This document shows, in pieces, positions 1-6,095 of a stretch of 10,374 bases of DNA. The notes under the pieces are model-generated. The model worked only from the letters and a program-made list of their open reading frames with translations. It was not told the DNA's origin and did no database searches. The position numbers and the translations under genes were made by a program. The stretch's first letter is position 1, and each line of letters opens with the position of its first letter. Source of the stretch: Cellvibrionaceae bacterium (GTDB lineage Bacteria; Pseudomonadota; Gammaproteobacteria; Pseudomonadales; Cellvibrionaceae); assembly GCA_025800435.1 (NCBI GenBank), contig JAOXRV010000331.1:1-10374 (forward strand). The letters run 5' to 3'.

Positions 1-1025
1 TCCAGCGAGGCGCCGTCGGCACGGGCGTAGGCCACCACCAAATAACTGTGGTAGGCAGAGTTAATGGCAAAAATAAAGGCAAACGCCAGCAGGCCAAACA
101 GCAGCAGCCCCTGTTGCAGCATCGGCTGCTGGGCACCGCTAAGATAAAACCCCAGGGCGATGGCAGTGGTTAGTAAGGCCAATATCGTCGCCCATAAAAA
201 TAATACAGCACCACCAGCTTGCTGCTTGATAAAGCCCGGCGCACTGCCCTGCACAAAGCCGTATAAAATAATCCAGCCGGCTAAAAAAGCGCCGATGGCG
301 CTGTGGCTCCAGCCGAATATGCTGGCCAGGGAAATGGGCAGCGCCACCACAAACCAGACATCCCGAGCGGCAAATAAAAATAAGCGCGCTGCGGAAAGCA
401 CATTGAGTGAGCGACTATTGGAAAACAACTCAGTAAACTTGGGTTTGTTTTTACTTTTGCCCAGGCTGCCATCCAGTAAAAACACACTCAGCAACAGCGC
501 CACCGCCAGCAATAGCATCAAACTGATGATGGTATTGGCAAAGCCAATTTGGGCAAATAAAAACGCGCCAACAAAAAAACCTGCCCCCTTTAAGGTATTT
601 TTAGAGCCGGTCAAACGCGCCACCCATTTAAACAGCTCGGCTTCGGCCACTAGGTTTTTAATGGCGCTCTTGGCGCTCATTTTATTGAGGTCCTTGGCAA
701 TCCCCGAGAGGGCCTGGGCCACCATTACCCACAATACCGTGAGCAGCTCGGCCGGCACCAGCAGCATCCCCAAGGCAGCAAGCTGCAGCGCCAGCCCCAT
801 GTTCATGGTGCGGTTTAAGCCAAAGCGAGCGCCCAGCCAACCGCCGACCAAATTGGTGATTACCCCAAAAATTTCATAGAACAAAAACAATAGGGCTACT
901 TCCAGGGCACTGTAACCCAGGCCGTGAAAATACAGCAGCACCAGCATACGCAGGGCACCGTCGGTGACGGTAAACGCCCAGTAGTTGGCGGTAATTAAAC
1001 GGTATTGGGCCCAAGCGGCTTGCAT
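1..1025 (-). CDS. arsJ: ArsJ, organoarsenical (1-arseno-3-phosphoglycerate) efflux MFS transporter, partial at C-terminus
   Basis: An open minus-strand frame starts at ATG 1025 and is still open at base 1, giving about 341 residues; the C-terminus, probably some 70 residues by family length, lies outside the window. The protein starts MQAAWAQYRLITANYWAFTV and is very hydrophobic, with roughly ten membrane segments in the visible part. Early in the chain it has a GGWLGARFGL stretch, a major-facilitator-type loop between helices 2 and 3, and a conserved-looking SGIAKDLNKMSAKSAIK segment. ArsJ exports 1-arseno-3-phosphoglycerate, which breaks down outside the cell to arsenate and 3-phosphoglycerate, giving arsenate resistance. 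The upstream partner dehydrogenase ends only 15 bases before this ATG, so the two are surely one operon. The spacer holds a weak GGGG-type ribosome site. Identification rests on recognised sequence similarity plus this diagnostic neighbour; a different MFS subfamily is unlikely. Confidence 0.93.
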   Translation of the reverse strand, partial: MQAAWAQYRLITANYWAFTVTDGALRMLVLLYFHGLGYSALEVALLFLFYEIFGVITNLVGGWLGARFGLNRTMNMGLALQLAALGMLLVPAELLTVLWVMVAQALSGIAKDLNKMSAKSAIKNLVAEAELFKWVARLTGSKNTLKGAGFFVGAFLFAQIGFANTIISLMLLLAVALLLSVFLLDGSLGKSKNKPKFTELFSNSRSLNVLSAARLFLFAARDVWFVVALPISLASIFGWSHSAIGAFLAGWIILYGFVQGSAPGFIKQQAGGAVLFLWATILALLTTAIALGFYLSGAQQPMLQQGLLLFGLLAFAFIFAINSAYHSYLVVAYARADGASL

Positions 1026-1040
1026 TATCTTGCCCCAGCC

Positions 1041-2045
1041 CTATAAAAAACTGGCGACCAAGCGGGCCAGCTCGGCACTGCGATTGGCATAGCCCCACTC
1101 ATTGTCATACCAGGCGTAGAGTTTTAGGTGGCGACCATTAATAACCCGGGTCGATAGAGCATCGAGCACACTGGAGCGCGGATCGGTACGAAAATCCACC
1201 GATACCAAAGGCCGTGCCTCGTAGCCCAAAATACCGGCCAGCTCGCCCTTGGCGGCATCGCTAAACAGTGCATTCACCTCGTCCACTGTGGTGTCGCGCT
1301 CCAGCTCAAATACACAATCGGTGAGCGAAGCATTGGCCAGGGGCACCCGCACCGCGTGGCCATCTAAACGGCCTTTAAGCTCCGGGTAAATTTCCATAAT
1401 GGCCGTGGCCGAGCCAGTGGTGGTGGGGATTAAACTCAAACTTGAAGCCCGCGCCCGGCGCAGGTCTTTGTGAGGGGTATCGAGGATACTCTGGGTATTG
1501 GTAATATCGTGGATGGTGGTAAAGCTGCCGTGCACAATACCCAGCCCCGCTTGCACCACTTTAACCAGGGGCGCCAAGCAGTTGGTGGTACAAGAGGCCG
1601 CCGTCACAATGGGGTATTTGCCCGGCTCATAGCGGCTATCATTCACCCCCATCACTACGTTCAAAACTTCCGGCTCTTTAACCGGCGCCGTGACCACCAC
1701 GCTTTTTACGCCCTGCTTAAGATAAGGGGCCAAAGCCTGTTGGGATTTAAACTTACCCGAGGCTTCGATCACGATATCGCAATCGCTCCAGTCGGTATCT
1801 TCCAGGGCACGGTTGTGGCTACAGCGAATGCTGCGACCGTCGATATCAATGCTGTTATCACCGGCAATGACAGCTTTGTTCCAGCGCCCGTGTACTGAAT
1901 CAAAGGCCAGTAAGTGCCCCATGCACTCGGCATCGGCGGCGGGCTCGTTAATGTGACAAAATTGAAACTCGGGGTAATCCCAAGCACTGCGCAACACCAG
2001 GCGCCCCATACGTCCAAAACCGTTAATACCCACACGAATAGCCAT
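1041..2045 (-). CDS. ArsJ-associated glyceraldehyde-3-phosphate dehydrogenase
   Basis: This is a 334-residue GAPDH of normal family length. The N-terminal Rossmann motif is VGINGFGRMGRL (residues 5-16). The active-site motif SCTTNCLAP has its nucleophilic Cys at 152, and the general-base His is at 179 in TTIHD. The C-terminal YDNEWGYANR motif is also present. In ArsJ operons this enzyme oxidises glyceraldehyde 3-phosphate with NAD and arsenate, making 1-arseno-3-phosphoglycerate for export by ArsJ. The Met after Gly-Arg in the first motif (glycolytic GapA normally has Ile) and the direct arsJ neighbour support the arsenic branch over a housekeeping enzyme. The start is ATG 2045: the reading frame extends upstream to 2114, but homology begins at MAIRVG, and AGAAGG sits about 10 bases upstream of this ATG. 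A second in-frame ATG at 2075 is less likely. Transcription is probably controlled by the dyad at 2083-2102. Confidence 0.95.
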   Translation of the reverse strand: MAIRVGINGFGRMGRLVLRSAWDYPEFQFCHINEPAADAECMGHLLAFDSVHGRWNKAVIAGDNSIDIDGRSIRCSHNRALEDTDWSDCDIVIEASGKFKSQQALAPYLKQGVKSVVVTAPVKEPEVLNVVMGVNDSRYEPGKYPIVTAASCTTNCLAPLVKVVQAGLGIVHGSFTTIHDITNTQSILDTPHKDLRRARASSLSLIPTTTGSATAIMEIYPELKGRLDGHAVRVPLANASLTDCVFELERDTTVDEVNALFSDAAKGELAGILGYEARPLVSVDFRTDPRSSVLDALSTRVINGRHLKLYAWYDNEWGYANRSAELARLVASFL

Positions 2046-2082
2046 AGCTGCCTGCCTTCTGCAATCAATAATCATCGGCAGT

Positions 2083-2102
2083 ATATACGGTTTTCCATAT
2101 AT
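2083..2102. promoter_or_regulatory. Candidate operator: 20-bp imperfect dyad upstream of the GAPDH-arsJ operon
   Basis: The plus strand reads ATATACGG-TTTT-CCATATAT. The two 8-base arms are inverted repeats with one mismatch (7 of 8 pairs) around a 4-base spacer. The dyad lies 38-57 bases upstream of the GAPDH ATG. On the minus strand a -10-like TATACT (bases 2085-2080) overlaps its downstream edge, so a bound protein would block RNA polymerase. A good -35-like TTGACG lies at 2128-2123, but it is too far from TATACT to pair at normal spacing. Arsenic operons are usually repressed by dimeric ArsR, which binds AT-rich dyads of this size. That an ArsR binds here is inference, since no arsR gene is in the window. 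Confidence 0.45.
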
Positions 2103-2144
2103 CTGTAGAGCCAAGTGGGGGCCGTCAAAAAAATTTAATATGGC

Positions 2145-2459
2145 TTATGGGTAGTCTTGCCAGCGCTCAACCCGCATACAATACTCGCGCGCTGTCTCAG
2201 CAGAGCGTTTACGGCGGCGCTCGATATCGGCTATTACAAACAGGGCAATCTTGGCATCCTCACGGCTGCGCTCATCACTGAGATCGGCCCTTAACTGGGC
2301 TTTTAATGTGGCAAAAGGCAGCACGCCGGGCTCGTGCAATTTATCGTAGTAAAACTGGTATTTAGCACAAAAATGACCGCTGCCGGCACCGTCACAGGCA
2401 CCGAGGAGTAAGCTTAAGCCTAATAATAACAACAGCCGCCACATTGAAACACCACCCAC
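2145..2459 (-). CDS. Small putative lipoprotein of unknown function
   Basis: The gene encodes 104 residues. A hydrophobic N-terminus rich in Leu (residues 9-19) ends in the lipobox LGAC with the acylated Cys at 22, so a type II signal peptide is well supported. Asp follows the Cys; in E. coli Asp at +2 tends to retain lipoproteins in the inner membrane, though this rule does not hold in all relatives. The mature part is about 82 residues, charged and probably helical, with three further cysteines (C31 in HFCAK and C92 in REYCMR stand out). I do not recognise a named family. The start is uncertain: GTG 2459 has AAGG five bases upstream, whereas ATG 2444 would give a shorter signal peptide with the same lipobox. 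It follows the DUF6164-type gene by 35 bases and is the last gene before the arsenic module. Confidence 0.75.
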   Translation of the reverse strand: MGGVSMWRLLLLLGLSLLLGACDGAGSGHFCAKYQFYYDKLHEPGVLPFATLKAQLRADLSDERSREDAKIALFVIADIERRRKRSAETAREYCMRVERWQDYP

Positions 2460-2494
2460 CGAGGCCTTGTTTCAATAAAGCTTAGCAGAGGTAC

Positions 2495-2836
2495 TTAATT
2501 GGGCAATAGCATGCCTAAAAATGGTGCCAGCAGCAGGTACAAAACTGCCCCCAATAACAATAGCAACCCCAATACCTTTAAAGGCTGGCGACGAAAGAAC
2601 TGGGGCCAGGGCTCAGCCGGCCCGGCTTTGGTGGCGCGCTCTTGTTGATAATTATCCAGCAGGGTCTTGGCCCTACCCCACTGGGATTCATCGCGTAACC
2701 ACAGCGCCGCCACCCCAAAGCCAAAGCGGCCGGCATCGGTTTCATAAAACTCGATTTCGGCCCCTTGCAGTAGTTGGCGTACTTCGATGGCCTCGTCCAA
2801 AGGCACTTGGTTCAGCTTAAACAGCAGCTTGGCCAC
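2495..2836 (-). CDS. DUF6164 family small membrane protein
   Basis: A 113-residue protein that opens with MAKLLFKLNQVPLDEAIEVR. The soluble N-terminal part of about 70 residues contains a YETDAGRFGFGVAALWLRDE region and resembles the DUF6164 family, small conserved proteobacterial proteins of unknown function. The shape recalls a small ferredoxin-like regulatory fold followed by a membrane anchor. One strong membrane helix, Leu-rich, spans about residues 89-110 at the C-terminus, after the basic FFRRQPLK stretch, so the soluble part should face the cytoplasm by the positive-inside rule. The start is GTG 2836; no other start fits the conserved MAKLL opening. The gene follows the DUF3144-like gene by 24 bases and is probably co-transcribed with it. 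The family name is from memory of the motif pattern, and no function is known to me. Confidence 0.8.
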   Translation of the reverse strand: MAKLLFKLNQVPLDEAIEVRQLLQGAEIEFYETDAGRFGFGVAALWLRDESQWGRAKTLLDNYQQERATKAGPAEPWPQFFRRQPLKVLGLLLLLGAVLYLLLAPFLGMLLPN

Positions 2837-2860
2837 AACAACTCGCTCTACTTGGCAGGC

Positions 2861-3145
2861 TTAGGCTTCCTGGCCGCTATCTTGCTCGACCTGGGCTTTT
2901 TTTAGGTTTTGAATAAAGGTGAGATTGTTCTTGTACACCTGGGTCACCTTATCGATACCCGAGGGGTGTAAATAGCCCTCGTTACCCGAGGTAGTATAGG
3001 TGGCGTAAATACCCGAAGCGCTCATCAGTGCCGCTGAGATAATCTCGATCTCACCGCCTTCATCTTTGAGCTTATTGGCCAGCTCAATAAACTGATTGGT
3101 ATAGCGGGAGTGAATTTCACGTTTGTCGTCTGGCAACCTAGCCAT
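2861..3145 (-). CDS. DUF3144-like conserved protein of unknown function
   Basis: A 94-residue soluble protein without signal peptide or membrane segment. The central part (about residues 19-60) has the FIELANKLKDEG...ISAALMSASGIYATY pattern. This resembles DUF3144, a family of small, mostly helical gammaproteobacterial proteins of unknown function. The assignment is moderate: the LAN and SAALM(S/Y)A motifs fit, the C-terminal half is less certain. The start is ATG 3145, supported by AGGA eight bases upstream and by the promoter at 3176-3184, which would give a leader of about 25 bases. It is the first gene of a probable three-gene unit with the DUF6164-type protein and the lipoprotein. Confidence 0.78.
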   Translation of the reverse strand: MARLPDDKREIHSRYTNQFIELANKLKDEGGEIEIISAALMSASGIYATYTTSGNEGYLHPSGIDKVTQVYKNNLTFIQNLKKAQVEQDSGQEA

Positions 3146-3175
3146 ATTTCGTGTCCTAAGTCTGAAAAAACAAAA

Positions 3176-3184
3176 ATTATATCA
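3176..3184 (-). promoter_or_regulatory. Extended -10 promoter for the DUF3144-DUF6164-lipoprotein unit
   Basis: On the minus strand the sequence reads TGATATAAT, a perfect TATAAT with the TGn extension. No good -35 hexamer sits at 16-18 bases, which is common for extended -10 promoters. The expected start of transcription is near 3169, about 25 bases before ATG 3145, with AGGA in between. Confidence 0.55.
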
Positions 3185-3189
3185 CAGTG

Positions 3190-3225
3190 AAGGCCTTACA
3201 AGCCTTTGAAAAACCTCAAGGTTTT
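3190..3225 (-). terminator. Weak candidate terminator or pair of hairpins at the end of the ykgJ-family gene
   Basis: Two stems lie side by side. Bases 3210-3225 read AAAACC-TCAA-GGTTTT, a perfect 6-bp stem whose loop contains the stop codon of the ykgJ-family gene; read on the minus strand, its 3' arm ends in a short U run. Bases 3190-3206 form AAGGC/GCCTT with a 7-base loop. Only two GC pairs support the first stem, so it may be a weak or no terminator, and readthrough from rpe-ykgJ into the next three genes is quite possible. Confidence 0.3.
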
Positions 3226-3476
3226 GCAGTTTGACACTCAAGCTGTGTCAAGATCTGCAAGGCTTGTTCAGCGTTTGCACCGCAAAACTCTGGCTCGGGG
3301 GTAAAACCGCGGCAAAATGCCGGGTAGTCCGGCTGGCCCCAGATGCGACAGCGGCGGCTCTCTTTATCAAGGTTAGCACAAGCTTGGCCGGCCGCTTTGC
3401 CCTGGGGCATATTGGGCAGGGGCTGCTGTATTGAAGGGGCAATACAGCAGGCGCCGCAGTTAAGCCGGCACTGCAC
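3216..3476 (-). CDS. YkgJ/YeiW-type cysteine-cluster protein
   Basis: An 86-residue soluble protein with nine cysteines. It opens MQCRLNCGACCIAPSI, giving the C-x3-C-x2-CC pattern at residues 3, 7, 10 and 11, with further Cys at 33, 43, 55, 65 and 81. This is the YkgJ-type zinc/iron-chelating cysteine-cluster family and is closest in layout to E. coli YeiW (N-terminal CGACC, PxxPNMPxGK and a FCGANAEQAL-like C-terminal motif). The family is thought to bind a metal ion or Fe-S centre; the exact role is not known. The start is GTG 3476, placed 6 bases after the rpe stop, with AAGG and AGG inside the end of rpe as ribosome sites, so translation is probably coupled to rpe. Length is normal for this short branch of the family. 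Confidence 0.88.
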   Translation of the reverse strand: MQCRLNCGACCIAPSIQQPLPNMPQGKAAGQACANLDKESRRCRIWGQPDYPAFCRGFTPEPEFCGANAEQALQILTQLECQTAKP

Positions 3477-3482
3477 CGGGGC

Positions 3483-4163
3483 CTAGACCTTGGCCAGCTC
3501 TGCGCGCATGGCGGCAATGGCCTGGGCATAGTCATCTTTACCGAAGATGGCCGAGCCGGCGACAAAGGTATCGGCCCCGGCCTTGGCAATTTCATAAATA
3601 TTATCGGCAGTGACACCGCCATCGATCTGCAGCCGAATACTGGCATCGCTGTTGGCTTCTAACGTATCAATCGCGGCGCGCGCCTCACGCAGTTTATCGA
3701 GGGTGTAGGGAATAAACTTTTGCCCACCAAAACCCGGGTTAACCGACATCAGCAACAGCATATCCAACTGCGGCAGTACATGGCGCACAGACTCTACTGT
3801 GGTGGCGGGGTTTAATACCAGGCCGGCCTTGCAGCCGGCTTGTTTAATAAGCTGCACCGAGCGATCCACATGGCGCGAAGCCTCTGGGTGAAAGGTAATA
3901 TATTCAGCGCCGGCCTCGGCAAACATAGCAATTAAATCGTCCACCGGCTCCACCATCAGGTGCACATCGATGGGGGCGGTTATGCCGTAGTCGCGCAGGG
4001 CCTTACACACCATGGGGCCAACGGTCAGATTGGGCACATAGTGGTTATCCATCACATCAAAGTGAACAATATCGGCGCCGGCGGCCAGCACGGCATCCAC
4101 CTCTTCGCCCAGGCGGGCAAAATCGGCGGCGAGAATAGAGGGCGCTAGTTTAAATGGCTTCAT
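3483..4163 (-). CDS. rpe: Ribulose-phosphate 3-epimerase
   Basis: A 226-residue TIM-barrel enzyme that interconverts D-ribulose 5-phosphate and D-xylulose 5-phosphate in the pentose phosphate pathway (cytoplasm). Typical signatures are all present: LAPSILAADF near the start, the metal-binding HFDVMD (His34, Asp36), DVHLMV (His68), the phosphate-loop region MSVNPGFGGQKF and the catalytic/metal Asp in QIDGGV (about 181). Length and ends match the family. ATG 4163 was chosen because homologues begin MK-x-x-x-LAPSI; an in-frame TTG at 4169 would add only two residues and cannot be excluded, since a purine-rich AAGAG lies better placed for it. The next gene downstream is a ykgJ-family gene, not gph (phosphoglycolate phosphatase), which follows rpe in Pseudomonas and enterics. 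Confidence 0.97.
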   Translation of the reverse strand: MKPFKLAPSILAADFARLGEEVDAVLAAGADIVHFDVMDNHYVPNLTVGPMVCKALRDYGITAPIDVHLMVEPVDDLIAMFAEAGAEYITFHPEASRHVDRSVQLIKQAGCKAGLVLNPATTVESVRHVLPQLDMLLLMSVNPGFGGQKFIPYTLDKLREARAAIDTLEANSDASIRLQIDGGVTADNIYEIAKAGADTFVAGSAIFGKDDYAQAIAAMRAELAKV

Positions 4164-4203
4164 GGGCAACTTTTGTAACTCTTAGCTTGATCACGGTGAC
4201 GCA

Positions 4204-4233
4204 ATTGTAACGTGCCCGGGCCACTGCTGTCAC
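4204..4233 (-). promoter_or_regulatory. Sigma-70-type promoter for rpe
   Basis: On the minus strand, GTGACA (4233-4228, 5 of 6 matches to TTGACA) and TACAAT (4209-4204, 5 of 6 matches to TATAAT) are separated by 18 bases. Transcription would start near 4197, leaving a leader of about 34 bases before ATG 4163. The -35 lies only 7 bases from a plus-strand TATAAT, so the two divergent promoters share the same DNA. Confidence 0.55.
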
Positions 4234-4240
4234 AAGGGTC

Positions 4241-4246
4241 TATAAT
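4241..4246 (+). promoter_or_regulatory. Consensus -10 element for the DUF3530-type gene
   Basis: A perfect TATAAT on the plus strand, without a good -35 at 16-18 bases and without a TGn extension. If used, transcription would start close to base 4253, which is the first possible ATG of the gene. That implies either a leaderless message or true translation from the second ATG at 4277. Confidence 0.4.
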
Positions 4247-4252
4247 CAAACC

Positions 4253-5398
4253 ATGTTAATTCTGCAGCCCAAAACTATGTTGTACCCCAAGCTATTGCTT
4301 TGCTCTTGTCTACTCTTGACCGGCGCCACTGCCTGGCCCCAATCGGAACCCAAAAAAATAGCTGAACCCAAGGCGGGTAACGGCACAACTGAAGCGGCCG
4401 AACCCATACCAGCCATTGCCAGGCCCAAGCTCGACCCCCTGATCCGAGAGCAGGATCAAATGACACGGCTGGCCAAATCCCAGCACCCAGATCAACAACT
4501 GTGGCTGGGCCAGGGAGAAGAACGCTTTTTGGCTCTCTACCGTCCAGCCCTGCAGCCGGTGGCCGAGGGCGCGGTGCTGATACTGCACGCCCGCGGCCAG
4601 CACCCCCACTGGCCCGACAGCGCCTCGGTATTGAGCCAGGCACTGGCGCAACACGGCTGGACCACCCTAGCCCTGAGCCTGCCCCAAGGCCTGGGACAAA
4701 CGATACCCGAGCGGCCAAGCAGCCCAGCCGATACAAACACCGAAGCCCCAAGCGAGGCAAGCGGCGAAGCCGATGCCGGCGACAGCAGCAGCGCCAAGCA
4801 GCCGCCAGAGAAAGCCAAACAAGCCGATGGAAATACCGAGCCAAAAGCGCCGACAGCTGCCAGCGAGGACAATCCGCCCCCGGCTGAGCCACAGCAGCAG
4901 CACCGCCCCGCCCAAGACCCAGAGCCTATCGCCCAGCGCCGCCTGGGCCTGGCCTACGACTATTTGCGCCAGCAGGGGCTGCTAAATTTGGTGTTATTGG
5001 GCGAAGGTCACGGCGCTCTGCGGGCACTGGAATTTATGAATGCGCTGCCGCAGCTGCCGCCCAGCCAAGAGGGCAACCGAGTGGCCGGACCAGTGGCGGC
5101 GCTGGTGTTAATCAACCCCCAAAACCGGCGCCAGCGGGCGACGGATTTAGATTTGGCCAAACTGCTTGAAAAGCCGGACATGCCGGTTCTGGATATTTAC
5201 TACGACGACAGCAGCGACGCCAAAAAACAAGCTAAACGGCGGCGCGATTACGCCCGCCGCGCCGGCTACCAACACTACCGCCAGCGCAGCTTGCCGCCGC
5301 TTCACAGCCCCCTGGCGGGCGGAGAGAATCACTTAAGTAAAACAGTGCGGGGGTTCTTAAAACGCCACGCCAAAGGCAAGGCCAAGGTATTGCCCTAA
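4253..5398 (+). CDS. DUF3530 family secreted alpha/beta-hydrolase-like protein
   Basis: A 381-residue protein with an N-terminal signal peptide: the hydrophobic run LLLCSCLLLTGATA ends near residue 27 with likely cleavage after ATA, so it should be periplasmic. The core looks like an alpha/beta hydrolase: a strand and loop GAVLILHARGQHPHW (about 106-120), a strand with WTTLALSLP, then LVLLGEGHGALRALEF (about 246-261) at the nucleophile elbow, VAALVLINP and PVLDIYYDD. This layout matches DUF3530, a family of unknown function. Between the second strand and the elbow lies a linker of about 75 residues rich in Pro, Glu, Ala, Ser and Gln (151-227). The elbow reads G-E-G-H-G, so the usual Ser is absent and hydrolase activity is doubtful. 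The start is either ATG 4253 or ATG 4277; the second gives a tighter signal peptide, neither has a good ribosome site. The gene is divergent from rpe and convergent with murU, 11 bases apart. Confidence 0.8.
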   Translation: MLILQPKTMLYPKLLLCSCLLLTGATAWPQSEPKKIAEPKAGNGTTEAAEPIPAIARPKLDPLIREQDQMTRLAKSQHPDQQLWLGQGEERFLALYRPALQPVAEGAVLILHARGQHPHWPDSASVLSQALAQHGWTTLALSLPQGLGQTIPERPSSPADTNTEAPSEASGEADAGDSSSAKQPPEKAKQADGNTEPKAPTAASEDNPPPAEPQQQHRPAQDPEPIAQRRLGLAYDYLRQQGLLNLVLLGEGHGALRALEFMNALPQLPPSQEGNRVAGPVAALVLINPQNRRQRATDLDLAKLLEKPDMPVLDIYYDDSSDAKKQAKRRRDYARRAGYQHYRQRSLPPLHSPLAGGENHLSKTVRGFLKRHAKGKAKVLP

Positions 5399-5409
5399 GC
5401 AATCGTACC

Positions 5410-6090
5410 CTAGGCCAGATCCGCGCGCAGCTGCTCAAGCCGGGCCACAGTGCCTATATCGCGCCAATCGCCCCGATACAGCTCGGCGCTGAGCTTGTCT
5501 GCGGCCACGGCCCAGCGAAACGCTTCTGCCAGTGGGAAAATAGACCGTCGTTCGGGATAGTCCGCTACCAGGGCCGGTGACAGCAGGGCGATACCGGAAT
5601 AGGTATAACTGTCCTCACTGGCCCCTTGCAGTGGCTGCAGCAGGCTGTCTTCGCCCAATCTAAAATCACCGCGGGCTTTAAAGCCTGGGTTGGGCACCAT
5701 CAGTAAATGGCCCAACTGCCGACCCAGCTGATGCCGTTTTAACCGGGCCAGATCAAAATCGCACCAGACATCGCCATTGACCAGCACAAAGGGCTGATCA
5801 CCGAGCAGCGGCAAGGCTAAATTAATCGCGCCACCGGTTTCCAGTGGCTCTGGCTCGGGGCTGTAAACAATCTTCACCCCCAGCTGGCTACCATCGCCGA
5901 GCGCGGTCCTAATCTGCTCACCCAGGTAGGCAATATTAATAATAATCTGCTCGATACCGGCACTTTTTAAGCGCCTGAGCTGATGCTCAATTAAACTGCA
6001 GCCACCGGCTTGCAACAGTGGCTTGGGGCAGGTTTCAGTCAGCGGGCGCATGCGCTCGCCTCTGCCAGCCGCTAGAATCATTGCTTTCAC
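5410..6090 (-). CDS. murU: N-acetylmuramate alpha-1-phosphate uridylyltransferase MurU
   Basis: A 226-residue nucleotidyltransferase that makes UDP-MurNAc from MurNAc-1-phosphate and UTP in the cell-wall recycling route found in Pseudomonas and many other Gram-negatives lacking MurQ-dependent recycling; the route lowers sensitivity to fosfomycin because it bypasses MurA. The nucleotide-binding motif LAAGRGERMRPLT (6-18) is followed by PKPL (22-25), ETGG (84-87), the metal-binding NGD (105-107) and a C-terminal GDWRDIGT. Length agrees with characterised MurU (about 223 residues). The start is GTG 6090, giving the family-typical MKAMILAAG opening; GGGAG lies about 11 bases upstream, inside the end of amgK. 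Only 5 bases separate it from the amgK stop, so the two are co-transcribed. Related sugar nucleotidyltransferases share these motifs, but the amgK neighbour makes MurU by far the best call. Confidence 0.94.
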   Translation of the reverse strand: MKAMILAAGRGERMRPLTETCPKPLLQAGGCSLIEHQLRRLKSAGIEQIIINIAYLGEQIRTALGDGSQLGVKIVYSPEPEPLETGGAINLALPLLGDQPFVLVNGDVWCDFDLARLKRHQLGRQLGHLLMVPNPGFKARGDFRLGEDSLLQPLQGASEDSYTYSGIALLSPALVADYPERRSIFPLAEAFRWAVAADKLSAELYRGDWRDIGTVARLEQLRADLA

Positions 6091-6095
6091 TGTCG

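Noticed and set aside
160..879. A 239-codon open frame on the plus strand
   Set aside because: It lies wholly antisense to arsJ, whose frame is long, hydrophobic and recognisable. The plus-strand product is rich in Pro, Ser and Lys without any domain pattern and is a codon-bias shadow.
1470..1898. A 142-codon plus-strand frame opposite the GAPDH gene
   Set aside because: It is antisense to the best-conserved part of GAPDH, with His/Arg-rich composition typical of a reverse-frame shadow and no ribosome site.
2046..2114. Upstream extension of the GAPDH gene by 23 residues
   Set aside because: The family starts at M-x-I-R-V-G-I-N-G-F-G. The extension runs through the putative promoter and dyad, so it is not translated.
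2125..2150. Possible terminator between the lipoprotein gene and GAPDH
   Set aside because: There is a run of seven T on the minus strand (about 2127-2133), but no GC-rich stem precedes it; CCATAAGCCATATTAAA cannot form a stable hairpin.
4275..4892. A 205-codon open frame on the minus strand, plus several other frames in both directions across 4300-5000
   Set aside because: These are shadows of the DUF3530-type gene in GC-rich, low-complexity sequence. The plus-strand frame at 4253 alone has a signal peptide and fold-like pattern.
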